Below, piece after piece: positions 10,373 to 21,130 of a DNA stretch of 64,000 nucleotides (its first letter is position 1; each line of letters starts with the position of its first letter). The translations under genes and the position numbers were made by a program. The notes beneath the pieces are model-generated. The model saw only the letters and a list, made by a program, of their open reading frames with translations. It had not been told where the DNA came from and searched no databases. This DNA comes from Atrichornis clamosus (taxonomy: Eukaryota; Chordata; Aves; Passeriformes; Menuridae), in the NCBI GenBank assembly GCA_013400975.1, contig WBMZ01003342.1, forward strand, positions 62,001 through 126,000, read 5' to 3'.

Positions 10373-12939
10373 CTGTGCATCCCTGGCTGCATCTGACCCC
10401 TGGCAAGGAGCTGCTCTGGGCATCCCAGGATACCTGAGGCACCTCTCCTTAATAGACAGGACACTCCTGACAGCCCTAAAAGCCTGGCAGGATGGCGGCA
10501 GTGCTGGCCGAGGTTTTATGGATGTGCTGCAGCCCGAGTTTTAAAAGGGGCTTTATCCTGGTTTGGGATCCGTGATCGGCAGACACGAACTGCTCGGCCC
10601 GGTTTCCCTCCTGTCCTGGATGGAGCTGCCCCTGGGGACAGGACCAGCTCCTCTCAGCCCGCAGTTCCTGGTGCCTCTCCCGTTCCTGGGCATTTTGTGG
10701 GCAGAGCCAGGGCTGCGCTGGGCTTTGTCCTCACACAGGGTTACCCTCGTTAGTGAATCCCTCGGATCTATCCGTGGAGGATGAGGTGCTCTGGGAGCAG
10801 CCCGGGGGCTCCAGGGCACTGAAATCAGGAGAAGAGCCACTGTCCTGAGGACTGGCTTGGTTTCAAGGTGACACCTCGGGATATTACAGGGGAGGATGGG
10901 AAAACGGGTCCCCTGGGAACATTGCTGCAGTTACAGGGAAAAATGGAAGTTTTCTTAACACTTCCTTCGTCCCTCAGATGCTGCAGAAAGGGCAGGGATG
11001 GCGACAGTGGGACAAATGGGGGTTCAGTTCCCAGTCCAGTTCGTCCGCTTTGCACCTTTCACATTCCTCCTTTCCCCTTCCCAAATCATCTGGAGTTTTG
11101 CTGCTGGGCCCCTTCTACTCCCCCTCCCACCAGTCCTTCCCGAAACAGATGTATGGGTTGGTTTGCAGGAGCAGAGCCTTGCGTGACTCCTGGAATAGCA
11201 GCAAGCCCAAGAGCAGGAGCAAATCCCACTTGGAAAGGAATAGTTCCCCCTTGAGATCAATGCAAATTGTGAAGAATAGTGGGAAATCAAGTCGAGTTAA
11301 AAGTCCTGGAAACTGTTACGTCCTGCTGGAAGTTTAGGACTGCTCAAGAGCCAAGTCCCCAGACATCAAAGTATTTACAAATTAAAATAAAGTCGGCTCT
11401 CGTGGTGATGTAGGAAATGGGATGGGCTGGTAGAGACCCAGTGTGGGCTCTTCCCAACAGGAGAATTAACATGGGGAGGAGTTTTCCCCTATGGAGCTGC
11501 TGTGTTCAGCTGACATGGGATTTGGATGGTGGTCATGAAAATAACCCTTTAAACTCATATCAGCATTGCCACATCTCTGGGGACAAGTCCAGGGCAGTGG
11601 GATGGATGTCCTGGAGGAGCCCAGGTCCTTCCCATGGCTCCAAAAGCAGCCCAAATGACCAGGCTAGAACAGAGCCTGGATTTGGGAGGGTTAAATCGGG
11701 TCGCATGAATTCCTCCTTTGTTCTTTATTTTACTGGTATCAAACAAGCAACTTAAAAGTGCAAAGCTTTGGGGCTAGAAATAGCTCAGCTGTTCAAGTGG
11801 TGATTTGGTCTTGGGAAAAAAAAATCTATTTCAATCAGCTCTTTTAATGGCCTTTTGAAATTACATTTTTTAAAATAAACTCTGGGGGTGTTTTTTCTGG
11901 TGGGGAAAACATGTTCTTAAAACTTTACCCTCCTTCCCCTCTTGTGCTGCAACCTGAGCAAGTGGTGACTCCAGAGGATGGTGGGACTCTGGAAAACAAT
12001 TCTGGATAGGCTGGGGGAAGCAGACAGGGATGGAAGTGGTGACTGGGAAGTGACATGAAGTCCTTCATCCTGTAATTCATGCATTGGAATAGGGCTCTTG
12101 GGCACACACCTCGCCTGGCTGCGACATGCCCGTATTGCTGGACTTTATGGTTTGAGAGGCAAAGGGGAGGTTGGTTACTTCAATGTTTACAAAAGGCAGT
12201 TTACTTGAGATACTGATGCTCCAAATTCCTGAAGACAGAAGAGATGGGAATAGCAGACAGGGAACCCTTGGCTCCCTGAATGGATGGTGCTCACTAGAAA
12301 TGAGCAGTTGTTTTCAAAAACTTGCATTTCAGCTCATTTAAAATGCATTAAACTCCCAATTAAAGAAATGAATCTGTGCTCACAAATGCAAATAGTAACC
12401 CACCAGTTCTCCCAGCCTGTATCCAAGAGAAAATTCCCATTCTCTTCCCTTTCCTAACCTCCTCAGCTCGGGTGACAACCCTGGACAGTGCTGGCTGCAG
12501 GGACAATATCCATAAAGCCTGTAATCCAATCCAGCCCTTCCAACAACAGTTTCACAGTGCGCCTGGATTTTTTTAAGGATATTTTCTATTTTCATCCCGT
12601 GATCCCATGTAATACATAGTCTTGGCATTTCTTATCACTTCCAACCATGCCTTTCGCAATTTTTTTTATGTTTGTTCCAAATTTCAGGGCTGTGCATCCT
12701 TTTTGCCTCAGACCAAAAGCCTATCGCACGTTCTCATCATTTTAATTAAACTAGGGCCAAGCCAGGGCAAATGTTTGATTTTGACTCCAAAGGTGCATGC
12801 AAATCACAAATTCCATTTGATTCAGAATGGAAAAAGCTCCCTGCTACATCCTTCCTGGATACGGAATTAAGCTGCCTGCCAAACTCAGGGCTTCACATCA
12901 CTACGAAGCTGTGGGTTGGAAATTAAAAGCTGAATTCCC
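10373..12939. other. unique noncoding sequence
   Basis: Mixed-composition DNA. No CR1, no RNA gene and no convincing exon. AT-rich patches around 11810-11900 and 12310-12380 are ordinary low-complexity sequence. Confidence 0.4.
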
Positions 12940-13110
12940 ACATTAAATGGAAGTTGTGCAGGCATTGTTTTTAAGATCCACAGCGAATCCGACGGCATAA
13001 AACTCCGATCTTTTCACTCGAGGCAAGAGCCGTTTGAATTCATCAACTCCCAACTAGCAGAGACTGAAATTTGCATTAAATGGCTCCGGAAACAAAATTT
13101 CCCAGCATGG
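12940..13110. promoter_or_regulatory. AT-rich candidate regulatory element
   Basis: It holds an octamer match (ATTTGCAT, 13069-13076, the reverse of ATGCAAAT, the POU-factor site) and several ATTAAA/TTTTAAG runs in CpG-poor DNA with no coding potential. Conservation cannot be judged from one sequence. Confidence 0.25.
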
Positions 13111-13410
13111 GAATGATCTCCAAATGACTTCCTCTTGTAATGGCTTCCCATTAAAGGCACTTCCAAGTGCAGCTGCAGAGATGGCACCCATGGAAGGTAT
13201 GAACCTGCACCTTGAGCTGGAACAGCACAATCCCGGGAAAATGTGCTATTTATATCCTGACAAAGCGGGGACCGTTGGCAACGTACTTGGAAATGTCAGT
13301 GCTGTGTCTCGGGAGCAACCTGGTGGAGGAGACATGGAGTTCACAGAGCTGACTTCCTATGGAAGCTCTGGAGCTGTGCCCGGGGCCTGCTCATTTCTGC
13401 TGCCCTTAAA

Positions 13411-13466
13411 ATCATGGAGTGGTTTGGGTTGGAAGGGCCCTTTTAAAGGCCACCTTCTTCCACCAC
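13411..13466 (-). mobile_element. CR1 LINE terminal fragment
   Basis: Antisense terminal segment of CR1 only: ATCATGGAGTGGTTTGGGTT, then 'GGAAGGGCCCTTTTAAAGG'. The internal body is absent. It is a short, strongly 5'-truncated insertion. Confidence 0.75.
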
Positions 13467-14159
13467 GGAATGGCTTTGACCGCTCAGGGAAGGCGTGGGG
13501 CAGTGGTGGGCCTGGGAATGCCCAGGGGGCATTGGCTTGGCTGGAATGTCCCCTCCCCACGCTGGGAATGCAGATCTTGCTCTGAGAGAGGTCTCCCTTA
13601 TCACCGAGTTGTTCCTTCTTCCTGCTTCCCAGTGCTGACAGCACCGTGAGTTTGGAACTACTTCTCTTTTTGTTATCCATGGAGCGTTCCTCGCTGTGAC
13701 TGTTCTCCATGCCTGGGAGCAGTGGGAGCAGTCCGTGGCCTCTCCCAGCTTGGAGCTTGTCCAGCAGACAGGAGCACATTGGCTGAACGGGCTTCAGATT
13801 TCTGTGGCTGGGACTTCACTCATGTCCTGTAAAATTCCAGAGCTTGCTCATGCACCTGTTCCTTGGCTTTCCTCATCATCCCCCTGTCTCATTCCTTTGG
13901 ATTTGCAACTTTGGGCTTTCAGTATGGAATATGTGGAGGCCTCTGGATTCACCCACCAGGACAACCCTCTCCACGGCAGATTTCCAGCCCCTCAGCGCTG
14001 TCATTTCCCTTCCCTGCCTGTTTTCTTCTGGATCTAAATGTTTTTCCAGACCAACTGGATTTGAGTTATTTATTGAGAGTGTATTTTCCCTGGAAATAAA
14101 TCGGCGGGGCTGTAATTTGGATGTAATGTTCCCCAAAAGCCATTCAGGCAAAATTTCTT

Positions 14160-14440
14160 TTTAACTGTGGCTAATTACGGATCCACGGCTGCTCAGCACC
14201 AAAACCGAGAGCAGCCAACGGAATGTTGATTATTTCTCTCACAAAGGGGAAAAATCATAAATTCTTTCTAATGGGATCTTTAATAATAAAAAAGAACATA
14301 ATCATTACTATCCAAAGATGGATGGCTTCCATGGGGTTTCCTTACCAGCATTTTGTCTGATTCCATCTCCGTTGCACTCGCAGCATTAATTATTGGAGAC
14401 TAATTAGGCAAAATTGCAATGGAAACCCTAATGAAAACAG
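14160..14440. promoter_or_regulatory. AT-rich candidate regulatory element
   Basis: Homeodomain-type cores are clustered: GCTAATTACGG at the start, GCATTAATTATTGG and GACTAATTAGGC near 14380-14410. ATAATCATTA lies between them. The DNA is non-repetitive and stop-rich in all frames. This resembles the texture of vertebrate conserved noncoding elements, but conservation was not tested. Confidence 0.35.
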
Positions 14441-15130
14441 GTCTCCCAAACCCAAAACTCCTTTGGCTTCTTCCTTTCTTTCTGAGTTTTCCCGGAGCAC
14501 TTGGAGCATTGCAGTGAACCCCTCACCCTCAATTGGCTTTGCTGATGCTGTAAGGAATTCCCAGCTTTCAAGTAGCCGCAGACAGCCCTCCTCTGTCATG
14601 TGAGTTCCCAGAAATGCTTTGATTCCTGTTGCCTGATCCTGGCCTCTCCTGCTCTTCCTGGCGAGCCCCTGCACCGCAGGTATCCCGCCTGCTCCGTGAC
14701 CTCCTTCCAGCTGGGCTGGAAGTGCTTACGGCGGCTTTGCTCCGGCAGCTCCAGTGCTGCCTCAGCTAAACAAGGTCACAGATTCCTCCCTCCCCGAGGG
14801 GCAGCTGTCCTGGGATCCAACCTTCTGCAGGAGAGCTGGAACACGCTGGATTTCTGCTCACTCCCGCAGGTTTTCCACAGTGAAGGGGCAGGAGGGAGAC
14901 ATTATCCCGCTCCATGCTCCAGCTCCATCCCAGCGTGCTCTGCTGCCTCCCCTGCTCAGTCTTGGGGATAAAAAAAGGGGAAAAATATCAGGAAATGGTA
15001 TTTCTTCTGTTGGTTAATAAATCCATTTGATTCTTTTGCAATTTCCCTCATTTTAGGTGTGGTCAGTTGGCCAGAACCTTGTCCTGTGTTTGGGGGGCAT
15101 TGGGAGGATCCAGCACCTGCCTCTCTGCCA

Positions 15131-15450
15131 CAGCCTCCAACATATTGAGGAACATGTTTCCTTTTCCCTTCTCCCACTTTTTCCCAGTCTAAACAAGCCC
15201 AACTCTTGCAATCTTCCTCCTCAGGGTATTTTTTCCATGTTGGATGGTTCTTGCTGCTCTCCCTGGCCTGGCTCCAGTCGCTCCACAGCTTCTCCTGGGG
15301 CTGTACCCAGGCCAGAGCCTGTTCTCCAGCTGAGTCCTTCCTGGAGCGAGGGATCACTTCATGTGTCTTCCACATGACATTCCTGGTTGGACATCCTGGT
15401 ACCATGTTTGCTTTTTTTGCAGCAGGATGACATTGTGTGCTCAGCCCAGA
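15131..15450 (-). mobile_element. old, diverged CR1-type LINE fragment
   Basis: Antisense match in order to the upstream part of a CR1 3' region: 'CTCCAACATATTGAGGAACATG', 'CTAAACAAGCCCAACTC', 'TTGCTGCTCTCCCTGGCCTGG', 'CCAGTCGCTCCACAGC', 'GAGCGAGGGATCACTTC' and 'GTTTGCTTTTTTTGCAGCAGGATGACATTG'. It has drifted much further than the other copies and lacks the 3' tail, so it is probably an ancient insertion. Subfamily assignment needs a repeat library. Confidence 0.65.
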
Positions 15451-15617
15451 CACAACCCAGATTGCTTTCCTTGGAAAGAGGCCCTTGGATAATGTTTTCC
15501 TAAATAAAAATAATCATTACTTGAAGTTGTGTCCTTTCCAGTTTTCCCAGCAAGGCACAGCTGATGTTTTCTTTTCCTTTTTTTGCTTAACCTTTTTCCC
15601 CACCATCCATGATCCAG

Positions 15618-15781
15618 CAGAAAGGTTGTGGACTCTCTATCCCTGGAAGTGTCTGAGGCCAGGTTGGGTGGGGCTTGGAGCAACCTGGTCTAGTGGAAGG
15701 TGTCCCTGCCCATGGCACAGGGGTGGAATTAAGGGATCTTTAAGGTCATTCCAACCCGAAATTTCCCGTTACTCTGTGATT
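15618..15781 (+). mobile_element. CR1 LINE 3' fragment
   Basis: Sense CR1 from 'AAAGGTTGTGGACTC' through 'ATCCCTGGAAGTGTC', 'GGGCTTGGAGCAACCTGG' and 'GTGTCCCTGCCCATGGCA' to 'CATTCCAACCC' and a decayed tail (TTACTCTGTGATT). It lies about 170 bp from the older antisense copy. Confidence 0.9.
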
Positions 15782-16130
15782 AGTCCTGCACCCACCCCTC
15801 GGATCTCTTCCCACCAGAGCTTTTCCTTCTTCAGATTTATTCCCCTGAGCTCTTCATATTGATTCCAGCTCTTCTGGCTAAAAATAATCATGGAAAGTGG
15901 GATTTCTGTGCCTATCTCAGGCTGCCACAGCTGCCATGCAGATGTAGTTGTGTTGCAGTTTTCCTGCTAAATCTGTTTGGAGTGCAATGATAGCATTCCT
16001 GGGAGACTGTGCTGGGAAGGATGTGGCCCCCAGGGCTCTGTGGGCATCTCCACATGTGGCTCCTTGATGCACAGATTTTTGTGGGTTGAAAACATGGAAG
16101 TGACTTTTTCCAGGAAATAGGCTACAGGAG

Positions 16131-16313
16131 TCAGAATCACAGGATTATTTTGGTTGAAAAAGACCCCCAGGGTCGAGCGCAACCTGTGCCAGATCCCCAC
16201 TTTGTCACCAGCCCAGAGCACTGAGTGCCATGCCCAGTCATTCCTTGGACACCTCCAGGGGTGGTGATTCCACGAATTCCCTGGGCAGCCCTTTTCAATA
16301 ACACCTTTTTCCT
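16131..16313 (-). mobile_element. CR1 LINE 3' fragment, second subfamily
   Basis: Antisense CR1 of a different subfamily from the 'CCATGGCAGGGGGTGG' type: 'AGAATCACAGGATTATTTTGG', 'GAAAAAGACCCCCAGGGTCGAG', 'TTGGACACCTCCAGGGGTGG' and 'TTCCCTGGGCAGCCC'. It stops at a TTTTTTTGG stretch. The same subfamily recurs at 27.6, 37.7 and 59.5 kb. Confidence 0.88.
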
Positions 16314-16749
16314 AGGTTTTTTTGGCTGGATGGTGAGGGCAATGGGGAAACCTGTAATTCCTTCCCAGCTTTATCGGTGGTTAATTGAAAGCCAAGCCAA
16401 TGAGGTCATGGAACCATTGCTTCAGGTTTCCCCTGGATTTAGCCCTGTTGGAATCTCTGTTCCTGCGGTCACACAACCAACGGATTCATCCCGTGGGTCC
16501 CTGGGGCCCAATTAGGCAGCAATTCCAGTGTGTGACAGGAGCAGGGACGAGCCACGAGTCCCTGCTGCCATCCAGGCAGTTGTTACTTCTGCTGGTTGTG
16601 TCTGATCTTGCTGCTGGATTTCCTGGGAGGGCTTTATCCTGTGAATTCTGCTTGGGAAGCTCTTTAATGGATGTGGAGAGGCCAATCCTGCGCCCAGTGA
16701 TTTTGCGTGCAATTCTCTGCAGCTCTTGCTGTACCAGTGAAAAGTGATC

Positions 16750-16822
16750 TTAATAATTAGATTATTTCTTAATAATTAGATTACTTATCAATAAATTGGA
16801 TTATTTCTCAATAATTAGCCTA
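16750..16822. repeat. four tandem homeodomain-type cores, ~19-bp unit
   Basis: The unit is near TTAATAATTAGATTATTTC. Copies begin at about 16750, 16769, 16788 (with one extra A) and 16809 (partial). Each keeps an AATAATTAG or AATAAATTG core, and three keep GATTA. It could be a small regulatory array or a chance AT minisatellite. Confidence 0.75.
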
Positions 16823-18919
16823 CTAAAGGCAGGATCCTGTCAGGGGAGGAGGCATTTGAGGTGCTGCTCCTGTGATTTGGGAATTGCACTCTCCGAGTCC
16901 AGTGCCCTTAAACTCCCTTCCTCCAGCATCATAAACTCCTGGAGAGGAGAATGTTTGAATTATGGAGCATCTTTGCCCTCAGGATTTCTCCATGTGCCTG
17001 CTGTGAGCTCCAGGAGTCCCACCTGGCTGTGCTCCAACACTGTCTCATTCCCGCTCTGTGCCAGACCCGCCAGTCCCCATGGGAAATGCTGGCCGCTCCT
17101 TAACCTGGAGCATCCTTGGGATCTCCTGTGGGAACTCCCAACAGCATTCCTGCTGCACTGTGGTTTCACAGGATCCACCTGCTGCCCTGCCTCGACAGTC
17201 CCAAGGTTTCCTCCCTCCTCCTATCCTTGTGGAATTAATTAAAAGGCAAAAAGGGAAGGAAAAGGCCTTCTCTGCTGGCTGCTGGGAGCTGCTTTTCTCT
17301 TTTGAGCAGGCTGTTTACAGGGATGGGGTGTTAAAAATAGTTGGGAATGGTAATTAAGTGGAGAATGGGATAAACAGAGGAAGAGTTGGAGTTTTCCTCC
17401 AGCCCCCAATCACTGGAGCTCCTGGTTCCCCCTTGGAAAGTTACATCACCAGCTCCATTGCTTTTTCCCTCATTACCTAAGAAGATTAACGGCTTTGGGT
17501 TGGAAAAGTCCACTCTCTCCTCCGTGGGTATTTAGATGGTGTAATTCCCGATTAAGTTTCACTCCAGCTTCCAGGGGAGCAGGGATCCCTTCTAGGAGCA
17601 TGAGCAGGGGTGAGATTGGCTGCCAGATATCCCTGTCAGATGTGTGGCAGAACTCCTAGGAAATCTAATGGGATTTGCATTCCAGCGATTGCCGGAATAA
17701 TCTGGCCCCCAAAGCTGTTCCCATCACACTTATTAAGCGTCTCTAAAATAATAAGGCATAAAAGTAAAGTGCTGGGAGGGGGAGATAAAATCACTGCCTT
17801 CAGAGGTGCAACCCTGAGCAGCAGCTGGGGTGTGCTGGGATCTCTGGCACCCAGGAGCATATCCAGCATTTCCCGGGGCACACCTTGATGTTACAACCTC
17901 CTGCTTTTTTCAATTTTGTATCAACATGGCACAAAACTTCCCTAAATCCAGATAAGATGGAAATCTAGTCAAGGAGGGGTAAACCCTGCAGCCATCAGAC
18001 AACTCCTGTCCTTAGATCTGCTTTTGTGCCTTGAGTTTTGGGGCTGCTGTGGAGGAAATCCCACCTGCAAGTCCATTCCCTAATGCCTTCACTCTGCCTG
18101 GCAAAGCTTGTCCCAGTCCTGCGTATTCCCAAGCCACAAAATTGCACAGAACGTGGTTCTGAAAACACTTAGAGGAACAAAGAAACCCGGAATGATCTGG
18201 AATTTTCAGCTCCTGCCCAGGAGGTAAAACAGAATTAAACCTGTTGCATTTGACTCGATGCTTTTGAGTCCTGCAGAGGTAAAGAACAAATCTTGGGATG
18301 GGAAAGGCAGCGAGGCTGAGGTGGCACTGCTGGGACCAGACCTTGGTGTGTTCTGTCGGTGCCTGGTGTGTGGGGGGTGTTACACACACGTTACTCCCAG
18401 GTGTAGGTGTTACACAGCGGGACACACTTAAGGAGTTTATTTTCCCAGTGCCTCGCTTGGACACGTTGGGAGATGAGTGTTGATATTATTGCTTTCCCCT
18501 CCTGATCCTTGAGCCTCTTGCTTTGGATAACAAAGCCTAGCCCAATCCCCGAGGAATTACTGGAGTGATTTCCCTAAGACCATCCTGTTCTTGCCACGAC
18601 AGGATATAAATGAGGATTTCTCGATACCGTCAGCAGTGTCTAATCCGCCTTCTCTAACCTGTCTGGCAGCTCCGATCGGAGCGTGCTGGGAAGAGGGAGC
18701 AGTGTGTGGAGTCAGCAGGAACTGTGAATGTGCAAGATGGAAAAAGAAAGGAATAAAAAGGCAGGGAAAGAGCTTTAAAATTTGGGTGTTGTGGCTCCAG
18801 GACTGTCCTCAACTAAGGGAAATCCTCTCTCCATCTTTCCTGAGCATGGTGAGGATGGAGGGAATGCTGGGAGGGCATGGCAGCCCCCAGGGGGATGCCA
18901 GGGGAAGGACTCCTTGTCA
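16823..18919. other. unique noncoding sequence
   Basis: No CR1 or exon recognised. A duplicated GGTGTTACACA motif at about 18376-18417 includes two directly adjacent AGGTGT half-sites (18399-18410), the T-box half-site sequence. Confidence 0.4.
18399..18410 (+). promoter_or_regulatory. tandem T-box-like half-sites
   Basis: AGGTGTAGGTGT: two abutting AGGTGT half-sites in head-to-tail order. They lie within a locally duplicated GGTGTTACAC segment. T-box factors bind such half-sites, but short motifs like this arise by chance. Confidence 0.25.
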
Positions 18920-19067
18920 AATCATGGAATGGTTTGGGTCGGAAGGGACCCAAAGATCATCCAGTTCCAAGAGCTCTGCCCTGGGCAGAGATGCCACCCA
19001 CTCATCAAGGTTCCTTAGGGCCCCATCCAGCCCTGGAACAGGGCCCCAGGGGTGGGGCAGCCACATC
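18920..19067 (-). mobile_element. CR1 LINE 3' fragment
   Basis: Antisense CR1: 'AATCATGGAATGGTTTGGGT' tail, then 'GGAAGGGACCCAAAGATCATCCAGTTCCAAGAG', 'CAAGGTTCCTTAGGGCCCCATCCAG' and 'GGGTGGGGCAGCCAC'. It is immediately followed by a second antisense CR1 tail. Confidence 0.88.
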
Positions 19068-19121
19068 CATGGGATAGTTTGGGTTGGGAGGGTCCTTTAA
19101 AGATCAGCTGTTCCAGCTGCT
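19068..19121 (-). mobile_element. second CR1 terminal fragment, abutting a minisatellite
   Basis: A second antisense tail, 'GGGATAGTTTGGGTTGGGAG' then 'GGTCCTTTAAAGATCAGCTGTTCC', begins where the first CR1 body stops. At the point where CR1 would normally read CCAACCCCC..GGGCAGGG, the sequence turns into the TGGGTGCTG minisatellite. Confidence 0.75.
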
Positions 19122-19432
19122 GTTGGGTGCTGGATGGGTGCTGTGGATGGGTGCTGGATGGGTGCTGGATGGGTGCTGTGGGTGGATGCAGCAGATGGAT
19201 CCTGGTTGAGTGTTGGCTGGGTGCTGCGGGGTGCTGTGGGTGGATGCTGTGGACGGATGCAGCAGATGGATTCTGGCTGGGCGTTGGCTGGGTGCTGCGG
19301 GGTGCTGTGGGTGGATGATGTGGATGGATGCAGTGGATGGATCCTGGCTGGGTGCTGTGGGTGGATGCAGGGGATGGATGCAGCGGATGGATCCCAGCTG
19401 GGCGTTGGCTGGGTGCTGTGGGTGCTGAGCGC
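19122..19432 (+). repeat. GGGTGCTGTGG minisatellite with 71-bp higher-order unit
   Basis: The basic units (GGGTGCTGGAT, GGTGGATGCAG) are about 10-12 bp. They combine into a longer unit: GCAGCAGATGGAT-type landmarks start at 19188, 19259 and 19330 (spacing 71 and 71), then 19380 (spacing 50, a shortened copy). All unit variants lack stops on the minus strand, which produces long His/Pro/Ser-rich frames that are artefacts. Confidence 0.93.
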
Positions 19433-20374
19433 CCATGGGTGCCGCGCTCGGTGCTGCGCTGTTCCAGACACAGCCAGATTGGCCGGCAGATGGTGCATCC
19501 CACTCGCGGAGAAATATTTGAAAGGGCAACAAAATACAGCAGAAGCCATTTGACAGCCCACATGGCTCCTAAGGAATTCGCCAAACTGGCTCCGCTGGAA
19601 GCACAGCCAGCGCTCAGCAGAGCTGGAGCTGCAGCTCAGGGAGCCACCCAAACATTCCCAGGTTTCCATGGTGGGCTCTCCTCACGTCCCTGGTGCTCCT
19701 TCCTCTCCTGCAACACTTGGGATGTCGCTCAGTGAAAGCCTGTGGGACACACTCCCGAATCCCAGTGGTCACATCTGGACCACACAAGCCTGCCAGGCAC
19801 TGAAAAGTCCCTGGATTTTCCTTCAGTCTCCACCAAGGTCAGTGGAGCTGGAAGAGGGAAAGAAAAATCAGGTACGGAGAGATTCCTACCTCAGCTCCAC
19901 TCCCTCCCATGCTCCAGAAACATCTTGTTCCTCACATGACCCTTGTAAGAGGAGAGGAAATTTCCCAGTCCTCCCGCGTCTCCACACCTGCCCCAGCTCC
20001 ACGTGCTGTGTCTGGAGCTTCCCAACCCAGCGCTTGGCATATGGCACAACCCTGGGAAACGTGGTGGGGTGGGAGACTGGGAATTCTGTGAGTGCAGAGC
20101 TGGCAGTCCATGCTGGACTGGGATAGCTGAGCTGTTTGAAAGCCTCTTCCCGCTGAGCTCTGGGAAAAGGGGGCCCAGGGATGAGCAGGGGCTGCTCTGA
20201 GGGGACCTGCGTGAGGATGGGATCCAGGCAGGGCAGGAGCCCAGAGATCCCACAGCACATGGAGCTGTGACCCACCGGAGGAGATGGAATGGCAGGGGAG
20301 GTGTGCGCACAGTGATGAAGCCAGTGCTGATCCCGAGATAGCCCACACAAAATAAAGAGCTGGAAAAGCCACGC

Positions 20375-20696
20375 ACATGCTCCAAGGGCTGGAGCCCCTC
20401 TGCTCTGGAGACAGGCTGGGAATGCTGGGATTGCTCAGCCTGGAGAAGGGAAGGCTCCGGGGAGATCTTAGAGCACCTTTCCAGCACCTAAAGGGGCTCC
20501 AGGAGAGCTGGAGAGGGACTTGGGACAAGGGCCTGGAGTGACAGGACAAGGGAGAATGGCTTCCCACTGCCAGAGGGCAGGGTTAAGTGGCATATTGGGA
20601 AGGAATTCCTGGCTGTGAGGGTCGAGAGGCCCTGCCACAGGCTGCCCAGAGATCCTAAAGATCCTTCCAACCCAAACCATTCCATGATTCTATGAA
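20375..20696 (+). mobile_element. CR1 LINE 3' fragment with internal deletion
   Basis: Sense CR1, one of the longer copies: 'GCTCCAAGGGCTGGAGCCCC', 'GCTCAGCCTGGAGAAGGGAAGG', 'CCAGCACCTAAAGGGGCTCC', 'GGCATATTGGGAAGGAATTC' and 'GCCACAGGCTGCCCAGAG'. It then jumps directly to 'ATCCTAAAGATCCTTCCAACCC' and the CCATGATTCTATGA tail. About 125 bp of consensus between those points is missing. Confidence 0.93.
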
Positions 20697-20929
20697 AGGA
20701 GGCACTGTGTCCTAAATGTGTCCCAGGGAGAGTCCCTGCCTGGCAGGGATTTCGGCAATCCCAGGCACAACCTCTGCTGCTCCAACGGTGGCTCCTTGTC
20801 ATGCTGGGAAGTCGCTGAATTCCTGCGGCAGAGCAGGAGCAATATTCCCGTTTGCCATCGGAGCCCACGCTGAGCCTTTTCCCTCTCCGCTGCCCACGAG
20901 TGCAACCCGGCAACTGCTGACTGGAACGT

Positions 20930-21130
20930 TTCTATTGTGGAGTTTATGCTAAATATGCATATCTTAATTGCATTAGTCAAAATAATTAGCTAATATATTT
21001 TTGCATAATGACGAGGTAAGCAAATATCACCAGAGCTCAGTGCTTCGTGCCTGAGTAAATTTGGGAAATTAATAGACTCCCAATTTCCTAATTATCTGTC
21101 TTTTATTCCAAACTCAAACATTGAAATGCT
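20930..21130. promoter_or_regulatory. AT-rich candidate regulatory element
   Basis: Dense AT-rich sites in non-repetitive DNA: ATATGCATAT, CTTAATTGC, AATAATTAGCTAAT and TTGCATAATGA. The block stands out against GC-rich flanks and has no coding frame. It is a candidate conserved noncoding element by texture alone. Confidence 0.35.

Noticed and set aside
19015..19669. Long His/Pro/Ser-rich frames on the minus strand and Gly/Trp/Cys-rich frames on the plus strand
   Set aside because: Direct products of the 71-bp minisatellite, whose unit variants lack stop codons.
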